From the NCBI RefSeq assembly GCF_003336805.1, contig NZ_QFWJ01000007.1:1-64000 (forward strand): a DNA stretch of 64,000 nucleotides, written 5' to 3'. Numbering within the stretch: position 1 is the stretch's first letter; each line of letters starts with the position of its first letter. This document shows positions 7,008 through 15,798 of the stretch, in pieces. The translations under genes were made by a program, and so were the position numbers. The notes under the pieces were generated by a model. The model was not told the DNA's origin and did not search any database. It worked only from the letters and a program-made list of their open reading frames with translations. This stretch comes from Marinospirillum perlucidum (lineage in GTDB: Bacteria > Pseudomonadota > Gammaproteobacteria > Pseudomonadales > Halomonadaceae).

Positions 7008-9475
7008 GCACTGACCTCCTGTATTGGTGAGTCATCGGATGGAGTGTCGCTCAGTCGTTGGGCATTGCCACGATCTCGCAGTCTTAGCGCATTCAGTACG
7101 ACCAACAGGGAGCTGGTGGTCATGCCCAGAGCCGCCAGCCAGGGTGGCACCAGTCCCAGAGCTGCAGCGGGCAAAGCCAGCAGGTTATAAACCAGGGACA
7201 GCGTTAGATTCTGGGCAATGATTCTGTGGGTTTTACGGGCCTTGTCAATAGCCTGGGAAATTCGCAACAGGCGGCTGGAAAGCAATAGGGTATCGGCACT
7301 GGTTTTAGCCAGATCGGTCGCATTACCCAAAGCAATGGAGACCTGGGCACCGGCCAGTACAGGCACATCATTGATACCATCGCCCACCATGATGACCTGG
7401 TGTCCCTGGTTTTGTAGTTCCTTGAGGCGCTCGAGTTTTTTCTCGGGCGTGGCACCTGCTTGGTAACGTTCGATCCCCAGTTCCTGGGCAATGCTGGCTA
7501 CCGCTCCTTCCTGATCACCGGACAGCAGTTCCACTTGGATATTCTGGCGCGCTAATTCCTTGAGGACCGCCTGGGTGTCCGGACGCAGATGATCACTGAG
7601 ACGGAACCAGCAAAGCGGTTGCTGTTCATCGGCAAAGAGCAGCCACTGGCCTTCGCCCTGAGGCGGCTGCAAAGCGGATTCAGGGGCAGCAAAATCGGCG
7701 CGTCCCAGGCGGTAAGTCAGTCCTTTAATTCTGCCGGTTAAACCCTGGCCGGTAAGGGCCTGAATTCCCTCAGCCTTGATCCCCTCTTCTCTAAATCCCA
7801 TGAAAGCCTGGGCGATGGGATGCTCGGACTGGCTTTCCAAGGCAGCGGCCAGCGCGGTGATCTGTTCCTGGCGCGGATCTTGAGGGTCGGCAAGCCAGAG
7901 GGTCTCTTTTAGTTCCAGCCGCCCTTCGGTCAGGGTACCGGTTTTATCGAAGATAATATGAGTTGCCTTGGCCAGGCCTTCCAGAACATGGCCTCGGGTA
8001 ATGAGTACGCCCTGGCGACCCAGGGTGGCATTGGCCACAGCCAAAGCGGTCGGGGTAGCCAAAGCAAGGGCACAGGGGCAGGTGACCACGAGGACGGAAA
8101 CTGTAATCCAAAAGGCCCGCGAAGGATCGATAAATAGCCAGGCGATCAGAACACTGGTGGCCACCACAAGCAAGGTGGCGACAAAATACTGGGCGACCTG
8201 GTTGGCCAGGGTTGCAATGCGAGGTTTTTCGGCCTGAGCCCGATCACTCAGACGGGCAATGCTGGCCAGGCGGACCTCTTGGCCGATTTTGCTGACTTCA
8301 ACCACCAGGGGACTATCGATGTTTTGCGTGCCCGCCAGAACTTCCTGGCCGGGGTAGCGGGCTACGGGCAGGTATTCACCGGTCATGGTGGCTTCATTAA
8401 TACTGGACTGGCCTTCAAGGATAAAGCCATCGACCGGAAGGGTGTGGCCGGGTTTGATCAGAATTCGGTCACCCGGGCGTAGTTGGCGGCTGGGCACGTA
8501 TTCTTCTTGTTGCTGTTCATTGAGGATAAGGGCGGCTTGAGGAAGCAGTTCATCCAGGGCATTGCCGCCACTGCCAATTTTGTGACGGGTCCGCATTTCG
8601 ATATAGCGACCGAATAGAAGAAAGAAGGCAAACATGGATACGGCGTAGAAGTGGAGTTCTCCCACATCAAATATCAGTCCCCAGACGCTGGCGCCATAAC
8701 CCAAGCCGATAGCCAACGAGATGGAAACATCCATATTCAGACGTCGATGTTTCAACTCCCGGGCTGCACTGATAAAAAATGGCCAGGAGGAATAGAGCAC
8801 CACGGGTGTTGTGACCAGAAAAGAAAGCCACTGGAAGAGAACAACAAATTCTCGCTGCATGAAGTTTTCCAGGACACCCGCTTCCAGAGCAATACCAAAC
8901 ATCATGGCTTGCATGGAACCGATTGCGGCCACAATCAGGCGGCGTATCGCCATCTTATGCTCTTGTTGTAATTTCTCTTGCTGCTCATCTGCTTGCCAGG
9001 GTTGGGCGGCATAGCCAATAGTTTTGAATTCCTGGAGGAGTTTGCTGAAAGGAAGCTTGTTGATATCCCAGCGTAGGGTGGCACGCTGCGAACTCAAGTT
9101 AACCGCCGTTCTTTCCACGCCGTCCAAATGATCAATCTGGTGTTCAATCAGCCAGGCACAGGCAGCGCAGGTAATCCCGTCAATGGCCAGGGTGGTTTCA
9201 GCCATTCCGTGCTCATCCTGATGCACAAATTCCTGAAGCAGTTCAGGTGAGTCGTAAACCTGGAGTTCAGCCAACTCCTCTTCGGAAAGTTCAGGCCGCG
9301 GTGGTAACTCGGTTCTGAACTTGTAATAGCTTTCCAGTCCTCCGTGAATAATGGCATGGGATACCGCTTCGCATCCGGGACAGCATAGCGGGTGACGGAC
9401 GTCATCAAGGGTTACTTGATAAGGGCTGTCGTTGGGTACGGGTTCACCGCAGTGAAAGCAATCCGGCTGGGTCAT
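7004..9475 (-). CDS. ccoI: Copper-translocating P1B-type ATPase CcoI
   Basis: CcoI exports copper to the periplasmic side for loading the cbb3 oxidase. In order, the 823-residue protein shows an N-terminal cysteine-rich metal-binding domain (CFHC at 6-9, CCPGC at 31-35), an HMA domain with ITCAACAW (Cys103/Cys106), then TGEY, the transmembrane CPC copper site (CPCALALATPT), the phosphorylation motif DKTGTLT, the SEHP nucleotide-binding motif and GDGINDVP. The double N-terminal metal domain distinguishes CcoI/FixI from CopA. It begins 119 bases after ccoH, behind a terminator-like hairpin, so it may have its own promoter. Confidence 0.95.
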   Translation of the reverse strand: MTQPDCFHCGEPVPNDSPYQVTLDDVRHPLCCPGCEAVSHAIIHGGLESYYKFRTELPPRPELSEEELAELQVYDSPELLQEFVHQDEHGMAETTLAIDGITCAACAWLIEHQIDHLDGVERTAVNLSSQRATLRWDINKLPFSKLLQEFKTIGYAAQPWQADEQQEKLQQEHKMAIRRLIVAAIGSMQAMMFGIALEAGVLENFMQREFVVLFQWLSFLVTTPVVLYSSWPFFISAARELKHRRLNMDVSISLAIGLGYGASVWGLIFDVGELHFYAVSMFAFFLLFGRYIEMRTRHKIGSGGNALDELLPQAALILNEQQQEEYVPSRQLRPGDRILIKPGHTLPVDGFILEGQSSINEATMTGEYLPVARYPGQEVLAGTQNIDSPLVVEVSKIGQEVRLASIARLSDRAQAEKPRIATLANQVAQYFVATLLVVATSVLIAWLFIDPSRAFWITVSVLVVTCPCALALATPTALAVANATLGRQGVLITRGHVLEGLAKATHIIFDKTGTLTEGRLELKETLWLADPQDPRQEQITALAAALESQSEHPIAQAFMGFREEGIKAEGIQALTGQGLTGRIKGLTYRLGRADFAAPESALQPPQGEGQWLLFADEQQPLCWFRLSDHLRPDTQAVLKELARQNIQVELLSGDQEGAVASIAQELGIERYQAGATPEKKLERLKELQNQGHQVIMVGDGINDVPVLAGAQVSIALGNATDLAKTSADTLLLSSRLLRISQAIDKARKTHRIIAQNLTLSLVYNLLALPAAALGLVPPWLAALGMTTSSLLVVLNALRLRDRGNAQRLSDTPSDDSPIQEVSA

Positions 9476-9527
9476 AGACTCTATCCTGCTCTTTTACAGG
9501 TTTGGCTGGAGCAAATAAGGTGGTCAA

Positions 9528-9560
9528 TAAAAAGGGCAGCGGTTTTAAGCTCCGCTGCCC
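9528..9560 (-). terminator. Rho-independent terminator between ccoH and ccoI
   Basis: Read on minus, GGGCAGCGG and CCGCTGCCC form a 9-bp stem followed by TTTTTAT. It would end ccoG-ccoH transcription before ccoI. Confidence 0.8.
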
Positions 9561-9594
9561 ATTCATAGTTACAACAGCATTAAGCAACCTGTTC

Positions 9595-10104
9595 CTAGTG
9601 GAGGCTGGGAGCCATTTCCAGTGGAGCCTGCAGCGGGAAGCTGGCGCGACTGGAGAGGCGCCATTCTCGGTCAGGCCCGTAGAGTTTGACATCCCAGTCG
9701 TTATCCGGCTGTTGTGTCAGGGTACCTAGATAACGCCCCCCCTGAAGGTGCTTCATCGCAATGGTGAAGTCCTTGGAAGCGCGGGTAGGGTTTTCCATGT
9801 GGACTAGCAGTTCTTCGGGATATTCAGGTAGCTGGCCCTGGAGATCCATATGCAGTTGGTCCTGAACGAATCTGAGGCTGGCCGTCAGATTTAGTTCTTC
9901 GGCAAAACGATCCCGCTCAAATGACTGGTTGATGGCCAGACCTTCCTTGTAATAGTTTTCATCAACGACACCGTCGTAGTTGATGTTACCTATCACCAGC
10001 AGTGATAGACCAAAGAAGACCCCCAGGGTGACGGGGAAAAACGCCAACCAGGCAAAAGGCTCTTTGTACCAGGGTTTGCGGGATTTCTTTTCCAGTGTTG
10101 CCAT
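9595..10104 (-). CDS. ccoH: cbb3 oxidase assembly protein CcoH (FixH family)
   Basis: This 169-residue protein has one membrane helix (about residues 16-40) and a periplasmic FixH domain with the NYYKEGLAIN segment typical of the family. CcoH binds the assembling cbb3 oxidase, probably through CcoN, and stabilises it. Its ATG overlaps the ccoG stop (TAATG), so the two are translationally coupled. A strong terminator follows. Confidence 0.9.
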   Translation of the reverse strand: MATLEKKSRKPWYKEPFAWLAFFPVTLGVFFGLSLLVIGNINYDGVVDENYYKEGLAINQSFERDRFAEELNLTASLRFVQDQLHMDLQGQLPEYPEELLVHMENPTRASKDFTIAMKHLQGGRYLGTLTQQPDNDWDVKLYGPDREWRLSSRASFPLQAPLEMAPSLH

Positions 10105-11549
10105 TAGCGTATAGACCTTATGATGAAACGGGATTCACGAGAGTCCTGAATACTTGCATCTTCCGTGGATTCTACCTGGAACTGAATGTCCATGGCAGGA
10201 CGGTCGGGCAGTTGCTCGGGATCGGCAATAATCCGGACGGAATAGGTCTGGGATTCACCGGCTTCTAGAGTGTATTCAAGATTGCCCTGCAATTGGAGTT
10301 CTTCTTCGCCTAGAAGTTTCAAGCGGTAAGTGTGGGCTTCTTGGTCCATGTTGGTAATGCCTACACGGTAGCTGTTCTCAACCAGCCCCTCTGTTGTCAT
10401 GCGATAGAGTTGGTTGCGATCCCTCTGTACATCCATCTCCATGGGTACACGATTGCTGAGGGCAATTGTGAAGGCAATGATCATGGCCACGAGGACTAGG
10501 AAATAGCCGATCAAACGAGGGCGCAGGATTTTGGTCTTGCGTCCGGAGAGTTCTTCTTCGGTGGTGTAGCGAATCAGGCCGCGTGGATATTCCATCTTGT
10601 CCATGACTTCATCACAGGCATCGATACAGGCGGCACAGGTAATACACTCGTATTGCAGGCCGTTGCGGATATCTATGCCTACCGGGCAGACCTGAACACA
10701 GAGATCACAATCGATGCAGTGGCCAAGATTGGCCTCTTCCAGGTTAGTGGATTTTTTACGCGGACCGCGAGGCTCACCACGGGCTGCGTCATAGGAGACG
10801 ATCAGGGTGTCCTTGTCGAACATCACCGCTTGGAAGCGGGCATAAGGGCACATGTAGATGCATACCTGCTCACGCAGCCAACCGGCAAAAAGGTAGGTGA
10901 AGAGGGTGAAAAAGCCCATCCAGAAAATTTCCCAGCCACCCAGATCAAAGCTGACTAGGCGAGCAAGCAGATCTCGAATGGGAGAAAAATAACCGATAAA
11001 TGCAATGGCAGTCGCCAGAGCAATGAGCAACCAGATGAGGTGCTTGGCCCCTTTACGCAGGAATTTTTCACCATTAAGGGGTTGCTTATCCAGTTTCTTG
11101 CGGCGATTGGGTTTGCCTTCGGTTTTTTCTTCAACCCAGATATACAGCCAGGTCCATACAAACTGGGGGCAGGAATAGCCGCACCAGACGCGCCCGGCAA
11201 AATTGGTCACAAAGAATAAGGTAAAGGCAAGAATAATCAGCAGCCAAGCCAGTAAGACAAAGTCGCTGGGGAAGAAGGTGGTGCCAAAAATGTGGAACTG
11301 GCGGTTGGGTAGATCAAAAAGAACGGCCTGGCGATCGCCATAAGGTACGAAAGAACCCAGAAAAAAAGCCAGCATCAACACCCAGTTGGTTGCTGTTCTC
11401 AGTTTTTGAAAGACCCCTTGTACACGTTTGACGTAAATGTGTTTGCGGCTGGCATACAGGTGGCCCTGGGGCCCCCCCGTCGTAGGCGACTTGCGGCTTT
11501 GCGCAGCATCCTTCGGGGTAACGTCTTTAGTCGGTATCTTGTCAGTCAT
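10104..11549 (-). CDS. ccoG: Membrane-bound ferredoxin-type cuprous chaperone/reductase CcoG
   Basis: CcoG (RdxA/FixG) helps keep copper reduced for cbb3 oxidase assembly. The 481-residue protein has several membrane helices, a NapH-like WCGYSCPQFVW segment, and two 4Fe-4S ferredoxin motifs (CIDCDLCVQVCP and CITCAACIDAC). It ends in a periplasmic immunoglobulin-like FixG C-terminal domain. It lies 196 bases downstream of ccoP, beyond two hairpins, and is coupled to ccoH. Confidence 0.94.
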   Translation of the reverse strand: MTDKIPTKDVTPKDAAQSRKSPTTGGPQGHLYASRKHIYVKRVQGVFQKLRTATNWVLMLAFFLGSFVPYGDRQAVLFDLPNRQFHIFGTTFFPSDFVLLAWLLIILAFTLFFVTNFAGRVWCGYSCPQFVWTWLYIWVEEKTEGKPNRRKKLDKQPLNGEKFLRKGAKHLIWLLIALATAIAFIGYFSPIRDLLARLVSFDLGGWEIFWMGFFTLFTYLFAGWLREQVCIYMCPYARFQAVMFDKDTLIVSYDAARGEPRGPRKKSTNLEEANLGHCIDCDLCVQVCPVGIDIRNGLQYECITCAACIDACDEVMDKMEYPRGLIRYTTEEELSGRKTKILRPRLIGYFLVLVAMIIAFTIALSNRVPMEMDVQRDRNQLYRMTTEGLVENSYRVGITNMDQEAHTYRLKLLGEEELQLQGNLEYTLEAGESQTYSVRIIADPEQLPDRPAMDIQFQVESTEDASIQDSRESRFIIRSIR

Positions 11550-11633
11550 TCGCTCATCACCAAGCTGGAATGGAAAAGGAAGTTACTTATTCAGACCCTG
11601 ACTCTTGCTGGGCTTATTTTTATAGGTAGGATT

Positions 11634-11672
11634 GTTAAAAATAACCAAGCAGCTCGCTTGGGTATTTTTAAC
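11634..11672. terminator. Long inverted repeat between ccoP and ccoG
   Basis: GTTAAAAATA, then CCAAGC, is mirrored by GCTTGG, then TATTTTTAAC, giving an 18-bp stem with two mismatches and an AGCT loop. The A/T-rich lower stem gives a T-tract in either direction, so it can act as a terminator for either strand. Confidence 0.7.
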
Positions 11673-11696
11673 AGCACTATACTGGGGTGAAACGAT

Positions 11697-11728
11697 AAAA
11701 GGGAATGCGACTTTACGCCGCATCCCCT
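11697..11728 (-). terminator. Terminator of the ccoNOQP operon
   Basis: Read on minus, GGGGATGCG and CGCATTCCC (one mismatch) form a stem followed by TTTTATC, starting 18 bases after the ccoP stop. Confidence 0.75.
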
Positions 11729-11745
11729 TGGTCTATCAGCCTGAT

Positions 11746-12747
11746 TTATTGATTGCTCAGACTATAGATATAGGCAGTAACCAGGTGAACCTTGGGCAGC
11801 AGTTCTGCCAGTTCATCCTGACTCTTGCTGCGCAGATCGCTGGGCAGGTCAACACCTACGTCCAGGTAACCGGCCTGGGCAGGCATGTGGCCATTACGAC
11901 CATGAGTCAGCGTCTGGACGATAGAGGCTTTCAGCTCCTGTCCAGGCTGCTGATACAGCCAGTAGTCGTCAGTCAGATCTGGTGCACCGATGTCAGGCAG
12001 ACCTTGGGCAGCTGCGCCCTTGGCATTGGGGCCGTGACAGGCTACACACTGTGCCTGGAACTGAGGCGCTGCTTCTGCCGCCTTGTCAGCATCGTGCTCC
12101 TGGCCGGAAAGGCTAAGAACATAGTTGGCCATGTTCTCGATACCTTCTTCACCCAGGATGTTCTGGTAGGCAACCATGTTACCGTTGCGGCCCCAGATGA
12201 TGGTCTGACGAATTTGCGCGGGTTCACCACCATACATCCAGTTGTCATCGGTCAGGTTAGGGAAGCCGTAACCACCGCGGGCAGAAGAACCGTGACAAAT
12301 AGCACAGTTGTTCTGGTACAGGCGGTCAGCTACTTGCATGGCTTCAGGATCCTGAGCCAGCTCTTCAACCGAGATCTGGGCATAGTTCTGGAAGATGGGC
12401 GCGTACTCTTCACGAGCTTCAGCCACTTCTTCTTCCCACTGGCTGTGGGCAGTCCAGCCCAGAACGCCTTTGTAGCTACCCAGACCTGGATAGAGAACCA
12501 GGTAGACCAGACCAAAGACGATGGTGATGACGAACATGATGAACCACCAGCGAGGCAGGGGGTTGTCATATTCTTCGATTCCGTCAGCAGCGTGACCGGT
12601 AGTTTCTACTTCGCCGGATGCAGACGGGGCTTTATCTGTTTTGCGGTTCCCATAAAGAAGCCACCAGCAGAAGGCAATTACACCTAGGGTAATTACTGAA
12701 ATCCACAGGCTCCAGAAACCGCTCATGGCTAAGGGGCTGCTATTCAT
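11746..12747 (-). CDS. ccoP: cbb3 cytochrome c oxidase subunit CcoP (dihaem)
   Basis: CcoP carries electrons from soluble cytochrome c through CcoO to the catalytic subunit CcoN. The 333-residue protein has two N-terminal membrane helices and two periplasmic cytochrome c domains with CAICH and CVACH haem-binding motifs. Two helices are typical of the longer CcoP form found in Pseudomonas relatives. I set the start at 12747, where GGAG sits about ten bases upstream; a start at 12810 would overlap ccoQ by 71 bases. It overlaps ccoQ by eight bases. Confidence 0.95.
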   Translation of the reverse strand: MNSSPLAMSGFWSLWISVITLGVIAFCWWLLYGNRKTDKAPSASGEVETTGHAADGIEEYDNPLPRWWFIMFVITIVFGLVYLVLYPGLGSYKGVLGWTAHSQWEEEVAEAREEYAPIFQNYAQISVEELAQDPEAMQVADRLYQNNCAICHGSSARGGYGFPNLTDDNWMYGGEPAQIRQTIIWGRNGNMVAYQNILGEEGIENMANYVLSLSGQEHDADKAAEAAPQFQAQCVACHGPNAKGAAAQGLPDIGAPDLTDDYWLYQQPGQELKASIVQTLTHGRNGHMPAQAGYLDVGVDLPSDLRSKSQDELAELLPKVHLVTAYIYSLSNQ

Positions 12748-12940
12748 GCTTATTTTTCTCCAGTGATGAGCTTTCATCCTGGTTATGGTTTTTTTCGTTT
12801 TCGTCGTCATCGGCGAAGGGCAGGTTAGCCGCCTCGTCGAAAGGCTTTTTTTGCTTGCTGCTGTAGGCCCAGTAGACGATGCCTAGAAAGGCCAGTAGCA
12901 GAACAATGGTCATCAGCCCGCGAAAAACGTTGATATCCAT
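12740..12940 (-). CDS. ccoQ: cbb3 oxidase small subunit CcoQ
   Basis: This 66-residue protein starts MDINVFRGLMT. It has one membrane helix (about residues 8-25) and a charged, Asp/Glu/Lys/Asn-rich cytoplasmic tail, as in CcoQ. The subunit stabilises the oxidase complex. The ATG at 12940 lies four bases after the ccoO stop; a longer frame from 13048 would lie wholly inside ccoO and is not supported. Confidence 0.92.
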   Translation of the reverse strand: MDINVFRGLMTIVLLLAFLGIVYWAYSSKQKKPFDEAANLPFADDDENEKNHNQDESSSLEKNKHE

Positions 12941-12944
12941 AACC

Positions 12945-13553
12945 TTACCTGTCTTGCAGAACGGTACCCAGTTGCTGTAGGTAAGCAACCAGAGCGTCCA
13001 TTTCTGTCTTTCCACGAACAGCGTCCGCGGCACCTGCGATATCCTCATCGGTGTAAGGCACGCCCAGCATTCTCAAACGCTCCAGTTTGGTGGCGGTGTT
13101 GCTGCCATCCAGGGTGGCGTAGTTGAGCCAGGGGTAGGCAGGCATGATGGATTCAGGCACTACATCACGTGGGTTGTGAAGATGGGCATAGTGCCAGTCA
13201 TCACTGTAGCGACCACCAACGCGGGCCAGATCAGGACCGGTACGCTTGGAACCCCACTGGAAGGTGTGGTCATAAACGAATTCACCGGCTACTGAATAGT
13301 GGCCATAACGTTCGGTTTCAGCACGGAAAGGACGGATCTGTTGCGAGTGGCAGACATAGCAGCCTTCGCGGATATACACATCGCGGCCTTCCAGTTCCAG
13401 AGCACTGATAGGCTCCAGACCTTCAACAGGTTCTGTGGTGTACTTCTGGAAAAACAAAGGAACTATCTCAGCCAGGCCACCAAAACTGATCACAACCAGG
13501 ATCAGTACGGCCATCAGGCCAACATTCTTTTCAATAATATCGTGTTTCATCAA
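12945..13553 (-). CDS. ccoO: cbb3 cytochrome c oxidase subunit CcoO (monohaem)
   Basis: This 202-residue protein has an N-terminal membrane anchor (about residues 12-33), one haem c motif CYVCH, and the [15 protein letters not shown] segment invariant in CcoO/FixO. A distal methionine candidate lies in [11 protein letters not shown]. It passes electrons from CcoP to CcoN. It starts 14 bases after ccoN. Confidence 0.96.
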   Translation of the reverse strand: MMKHDIIEKNVGLMAVLILVVISFGGLAEIVPLFFQKYTTEPVEGLEPISALELEGRDVYIREGCYVCHSQQIRPFRAETERYGHYSVAGEFVYDHTFQWGSKRTGPDLARVGGRYSDDWHYAHLHNPRDVVPESIMPAYPWLNYATLDGSNTATKLERLRMLGVPYTDEDIAGAADAVRGKTEMDALVAYLQQLGTVLQDR

Positions 13554-13567
13554 GATAACCCCTTCGC

Positions 13568-14989
13568 TTAGGCTGTCTGTGCAGCGGCTTTTTCAGACGC
13601 AGTGCTTTTAACAGTCATGAAAACGTTGTAGGCCATCAGTAGCATACCCAAGAGCCACAGAGCGCCACCAAGCCAGCGAACGATATAGCCGGGATGGCTA
13701 GCTTCAACTGATTCGATGAAGGTATACATGAGGGTGCCATCAGCATTAACTGCGCGCCACATCAGACCCTGCATGATGCCGTTGACCCACATGGAAGCGA
13801 TGTAGAGAACGGTACCTACAGTAGACAGCCAGAAGTGCACGTTGATCAGGCCAACAGAGTGCATTTCCTTGCGTTCGAAGAGCTTGGGAATCAAGTGGTA
13901 GATGGAGCCGATGGAAATCATAGCAACCCAGCCCAGAGCGCCTGCGTGTACGTGGCCGATAGTCCAGTCTGTGTAGTGAGACAGAGCGTTAACTGTCTTG
14001 ATGGACATCATGGGGCCTTCGAAGGTGGACATGCCGTAGAAGGACAGAGATACCACCAGGAAGCGCAGAACTGGGTCAGTACGCAGTTTGTGCCAGGCAC
14101 CGGACAGAGTCATCATACCGTTGATCATGCCACCCCAGGAAGGAGCCAGCAGAATCAGAGACATGATCATACCCAGAGACTGAGCCCAGTCAGGCAGAGC
14201 AGTGTAATGCAGGTGGTGAGGACCGGCCCACATGTAAACACAGATCAGTGCCCAAAAGTGCACGATCGACAGGCGGTAGGAGTAAACAGGACGCTCAGCC
14301 TGCTTGGGTACGAAGTAGTACATCATGCCCAGGAAGCCAGCGGTCAGGAAGAAGCCTACTGCGTTGTGACCATACCACCACTGCATCATCGCATCGGTAG
14401 CACCGGCATAGATGGAGTAGGAGTGGAGGAAGGAAGTGGGCAGTGCCATGCTGTTACCGAGGTGCAGAACAGCCACGGTCAGGATGAAGGCAGCGAAGAA
14501 CCAGTTGGCCACATAAATGTGAGAGGTTTTACGCTTGTAGATGGTGCCCAGGAAGATAATGGCATAGGCAACCCATACCAGAGTGATCAGGACATCGATT
14601 GGCCAGATCAGCTCGGCGTATTCTTTACCCTGAGTCAGACCCAGTGGAAGAGTAACGGCAGCCAGTACAATTACCAGTTGCCAGCCCCAGAAGGTAAAGG
14701 CAGCCAGGCCATCCGACAGGAGTCGGGTTTGGCAGGTGCGCTGAACCACATAGTAGGAGGTGGCAAAAAGTGCGGAACCACCAAACGCAAAGATTACTGC
14801 GTTGGTGTGCAGCGGACGCAAGCGTCCGAAACTAGTCCAAGGAAGGTCAAAGTTAAGTGCGGGCCATGCCAGTTGGGCCGCGATCCAGACGCCGACAAGC
14901 ATGCCGACGATACCCCAGACCACGGTCATAATGGCAAATTGCTTAACCACCTTGTAGTTATAGGTTGGGTGTTCAATTGCTGTGCTCAT
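13568..14989 (-). CDS. ccoN: cbb3 cytochrome c oxidase catalytic subunit CcoN
   Basis: CcoN is the haem-copper subunit that reduces oxygen with high affinity and pumps protons. The 473-residue protein has about 12 membrane helices. Metal-ligand histidines are visible in RPLHTNAV (low-spin haem), [10 protein letters not shown] (CuB) and HHLHYT (CuB pair), and the proximal haem histidines in [12 protein letters not shown]. It heads the ccoNOQP operon. Anr is the expected activator through the box at 15063-15076. Confidence 0.97.
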   Translation of the reverse strand: MSTAIEHPTYNYKVVKQFAIMTVVWGIVGMLVGVWIAAQLAWPALNFDLPWTSFGRLRPLHTNAVIFAFGGSALFATSYYVVQRTCQTRLLSDGLAAFTFWGWQLVIVLAAVTLPLGLTQGKEYAELIWPIDVLITLVWVAYAIIFLGTIYKRKTSHIYVANWFFAAFILTVAVLHLGNSMALPTSFLHSYSIYAGATDAMMQWWYGHNAVGFFLTAGFLGMMYYFVPKQAERPVYSYRLSIVHFWALICVYMWAGPHHLHYTALPDWAQSLGMIMSLILLAPSWGGMINGMMTLSGAWHKLRTDPVLRFLVVSLSFYGMSTFEGPMMSIKTVNALSHYTDWTIGHVHAGALGWVAMISIGSIYHLIPKLFERKEMHSVGLINVHFWLSTVGTVLYIASMWVNGIMQGLMWRAVNADGTLMYTFIESVEASHPGYIVRWLGGALWLLGMLLMAYNVFMTVKSTASEKAAAQTA

Positions 14990-15062
14990 GTCAGGTTCCC
15001 ATTACAGCAGTTTAGTTGGAGGAATCCAGCGCCAAGTTTCCAGCAGCTGGGATTCCCCAGCC

Positions 15063-15076
15063 ATGATACATGTCAA
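15063..15076 (-). promoter_or_regulatory. Anr/Fnr-type box upstream of ccoN
   Basis: ATGAT-ACAT-GTCAA differs from the TTGAT-N4-ATCAA consensus at one position per half-site. Its centre is about 80 bases before the ccoN ATG. An activating position at -41.5 would place transcription start near 15028. The anr gene in the same region supports the call. Confidence 0.6.
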
Positions 15077-15086
15077 TGGATCACGA

Positions 15087-15111
15087 TCATTCTAACTCAG
15101 AGCTAGAATGA
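15087..15111. repeat. 25-bp near-perfect palindrome in the ccoN control region
   Basis: TCATTCTAACTC, a central A, then GAGCTAGAATGA. Eleven of twelve arm pairs match. It lies 10 bases beyond the Anr-type box, on the side away from ccoN. It has the form of a dimeric-regulator operator, but I cannot assign a regulator. Confidence 0.6.
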
Positions 15112-15175
15112 CCTGAACCTAAGTGTGCTGATTAAAAGGGAAAATGCGAATAAGAGTGACTGATTGGAGGTGTTT

Positions 15176-15277
15176 ATGCATAGAAAACAACAACTTAGGT
15201 TGATGCGACAAACGGCCTCATCGACTAAAGTTTTAAGTTGTTGTTTTGCTTGGTTTACCTCTTGTTTAAAGGCGTAA
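15176..15277 (+). CDS. Hypothetical 33-residue small ORF
   Basis: ATG at 15176 is preceded by GGAGG six bases upstream, an ideal ribosome-binding site. The 33-residue product begins MHRKQQLRLMRQ, has a basic N-terminal half, and ends with a Cys/Phe/Trp-containing segment. Both arms of a 14-bp inverted repeat lie inside the ORF. I recognise no family. It could be a real small protein, a leader peptide, or chance. It lies divergently between ccoN and the tRNA operon. Confidence 0.3.
   Translation: MHRKQQLRLMRQTASSTKVLSCCFAWFTSCLKA
15184..15247. repeat. 14-bp perfect inverted repeat with 36-base loop
   Basis: AAAACAACAACTTA (15184-15197) is mirrored exactly at 15234-15247. An inner GTTGATG/CATCGAC pairing (one G-U) could extend the hairpin. 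It lies within the small ORF upstream of ccoN. Confidence 0.7.
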
Positions 15278-15433
15278 CTGCAAGTGGGGATTCACTACCT
15301 GACGCTCTTGTGATCTTTCGCAATAGTAAAAGTTCCATGACCCTTGAATAGGGGTCTGAATTCGGGACAAAACTTATCTCTATAGAGGAATGCAATCGGC
15401 TGAAAAAAATCAGAAAAAAAGTTAAAAAAGAAA

Positions 15434-15461
15434 TTGACAGCCATGAAAAAGCCTGTAGAAT
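15434..15461 (+). promoter_or_regulatory. Sigma-70 promoter of the tRNA operon
   Basis: A perfect -35 TTGACA (15434-15439), a 16-base spacer and -10 TAGAAT (15456-15461) precede a GC-rich GCGC discriminator of the kind seen at stringently controlled stable-RNA promoters. Transcription should start about 10 bases before the first tRNA. Confidence 0.85.
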
Positions 15462-15478
15462 GCGCAGCCACATGAGCG

Positions 15479-15554
15479 GGGTGGTTAGCTCAGTTGGGAG
15501 AGCACCAGCCTTACAAGCTGGGGGTCACTGGTTCGAACCCAGTACCACCCACCA
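15479..15554 (+). tRNA. tRNA-Val (anticodon TAC), copy 1
   Basis: A 76-base cloverleaf with acceptor GGGTGGT/ACCACCC, anticodon TAC, GTTCGAA T-loop and an encoded CCA end. It is identical to the fourth tRNA of the cluster. Confidence 0.97.
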
Positions 15555-15587
15555 ATCATGTGCTTCCTTGGAAGTGAAGTTTGATGC

Positions 15588-15664
15588 GGACCGGTAGTTC
15601 AGTTGGTTAGAATGCCGGCCTGTCACGCCGGAGGTCGCGGGTTCGAGTCCCGTCCGGTCCGCCA
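15588..15664 (+). tRNA. tRNA-Asp (anticodon GTC), copy 1
   Basis: A 77-base cloverleaf with acceptor GGACCGG paired to the 3' strand, anticodon GTC in the loop CTGTCAC, GTTCGAG T-loop and encoded CCA. It is identical to copy 2. Confidence 0.97.
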
Positions 15665-15701
15665 CTTAAACTTCTCCCCCCAAGATGCAGTAGTATGCTG
15701 C

Positions 15702-15778
15702 GGACCGGTAGTTCAGTTGGTTAGAATGCCGGCCTGTCACGCCGGAGGTCGCGGGTTCGAGTCCCGTCCGGTCCGCCA
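15702..15778 (+). tRNA. tRNA-Asp (anticodon GTC), copy 2
   Basis: An identical 77-base repeat of the preceding tRNA-Asp, 37 bases downstream. The flanking ATGC just before each copy is also shared. Confidence 0.97.
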
Positions 15779-15798
15779 TTTACTGTCTTCTTGTCTTC

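Noticed and set aside
11632-12687. 351-codon open frame on plus, antisense to ccoP
   Set aside because: It mirrors ccoP, whose haem motifs and operon place are certain. No ribosome-binding site or family match.
12941-13048. Longer CcoQ of 102 residues
   Set aside because: The extra 36 codons lie inside ccoO and do not resemble CcoQ; the MDINVFRG start fits the family.
13835-15106. 423-codon open frame on plus, antisense to ccoN
   Set aside because: It lies opposite a clearly conserved gene, has low-complexity His/Gln/Gly composition and no recognisable domain. It is a shadow frame.
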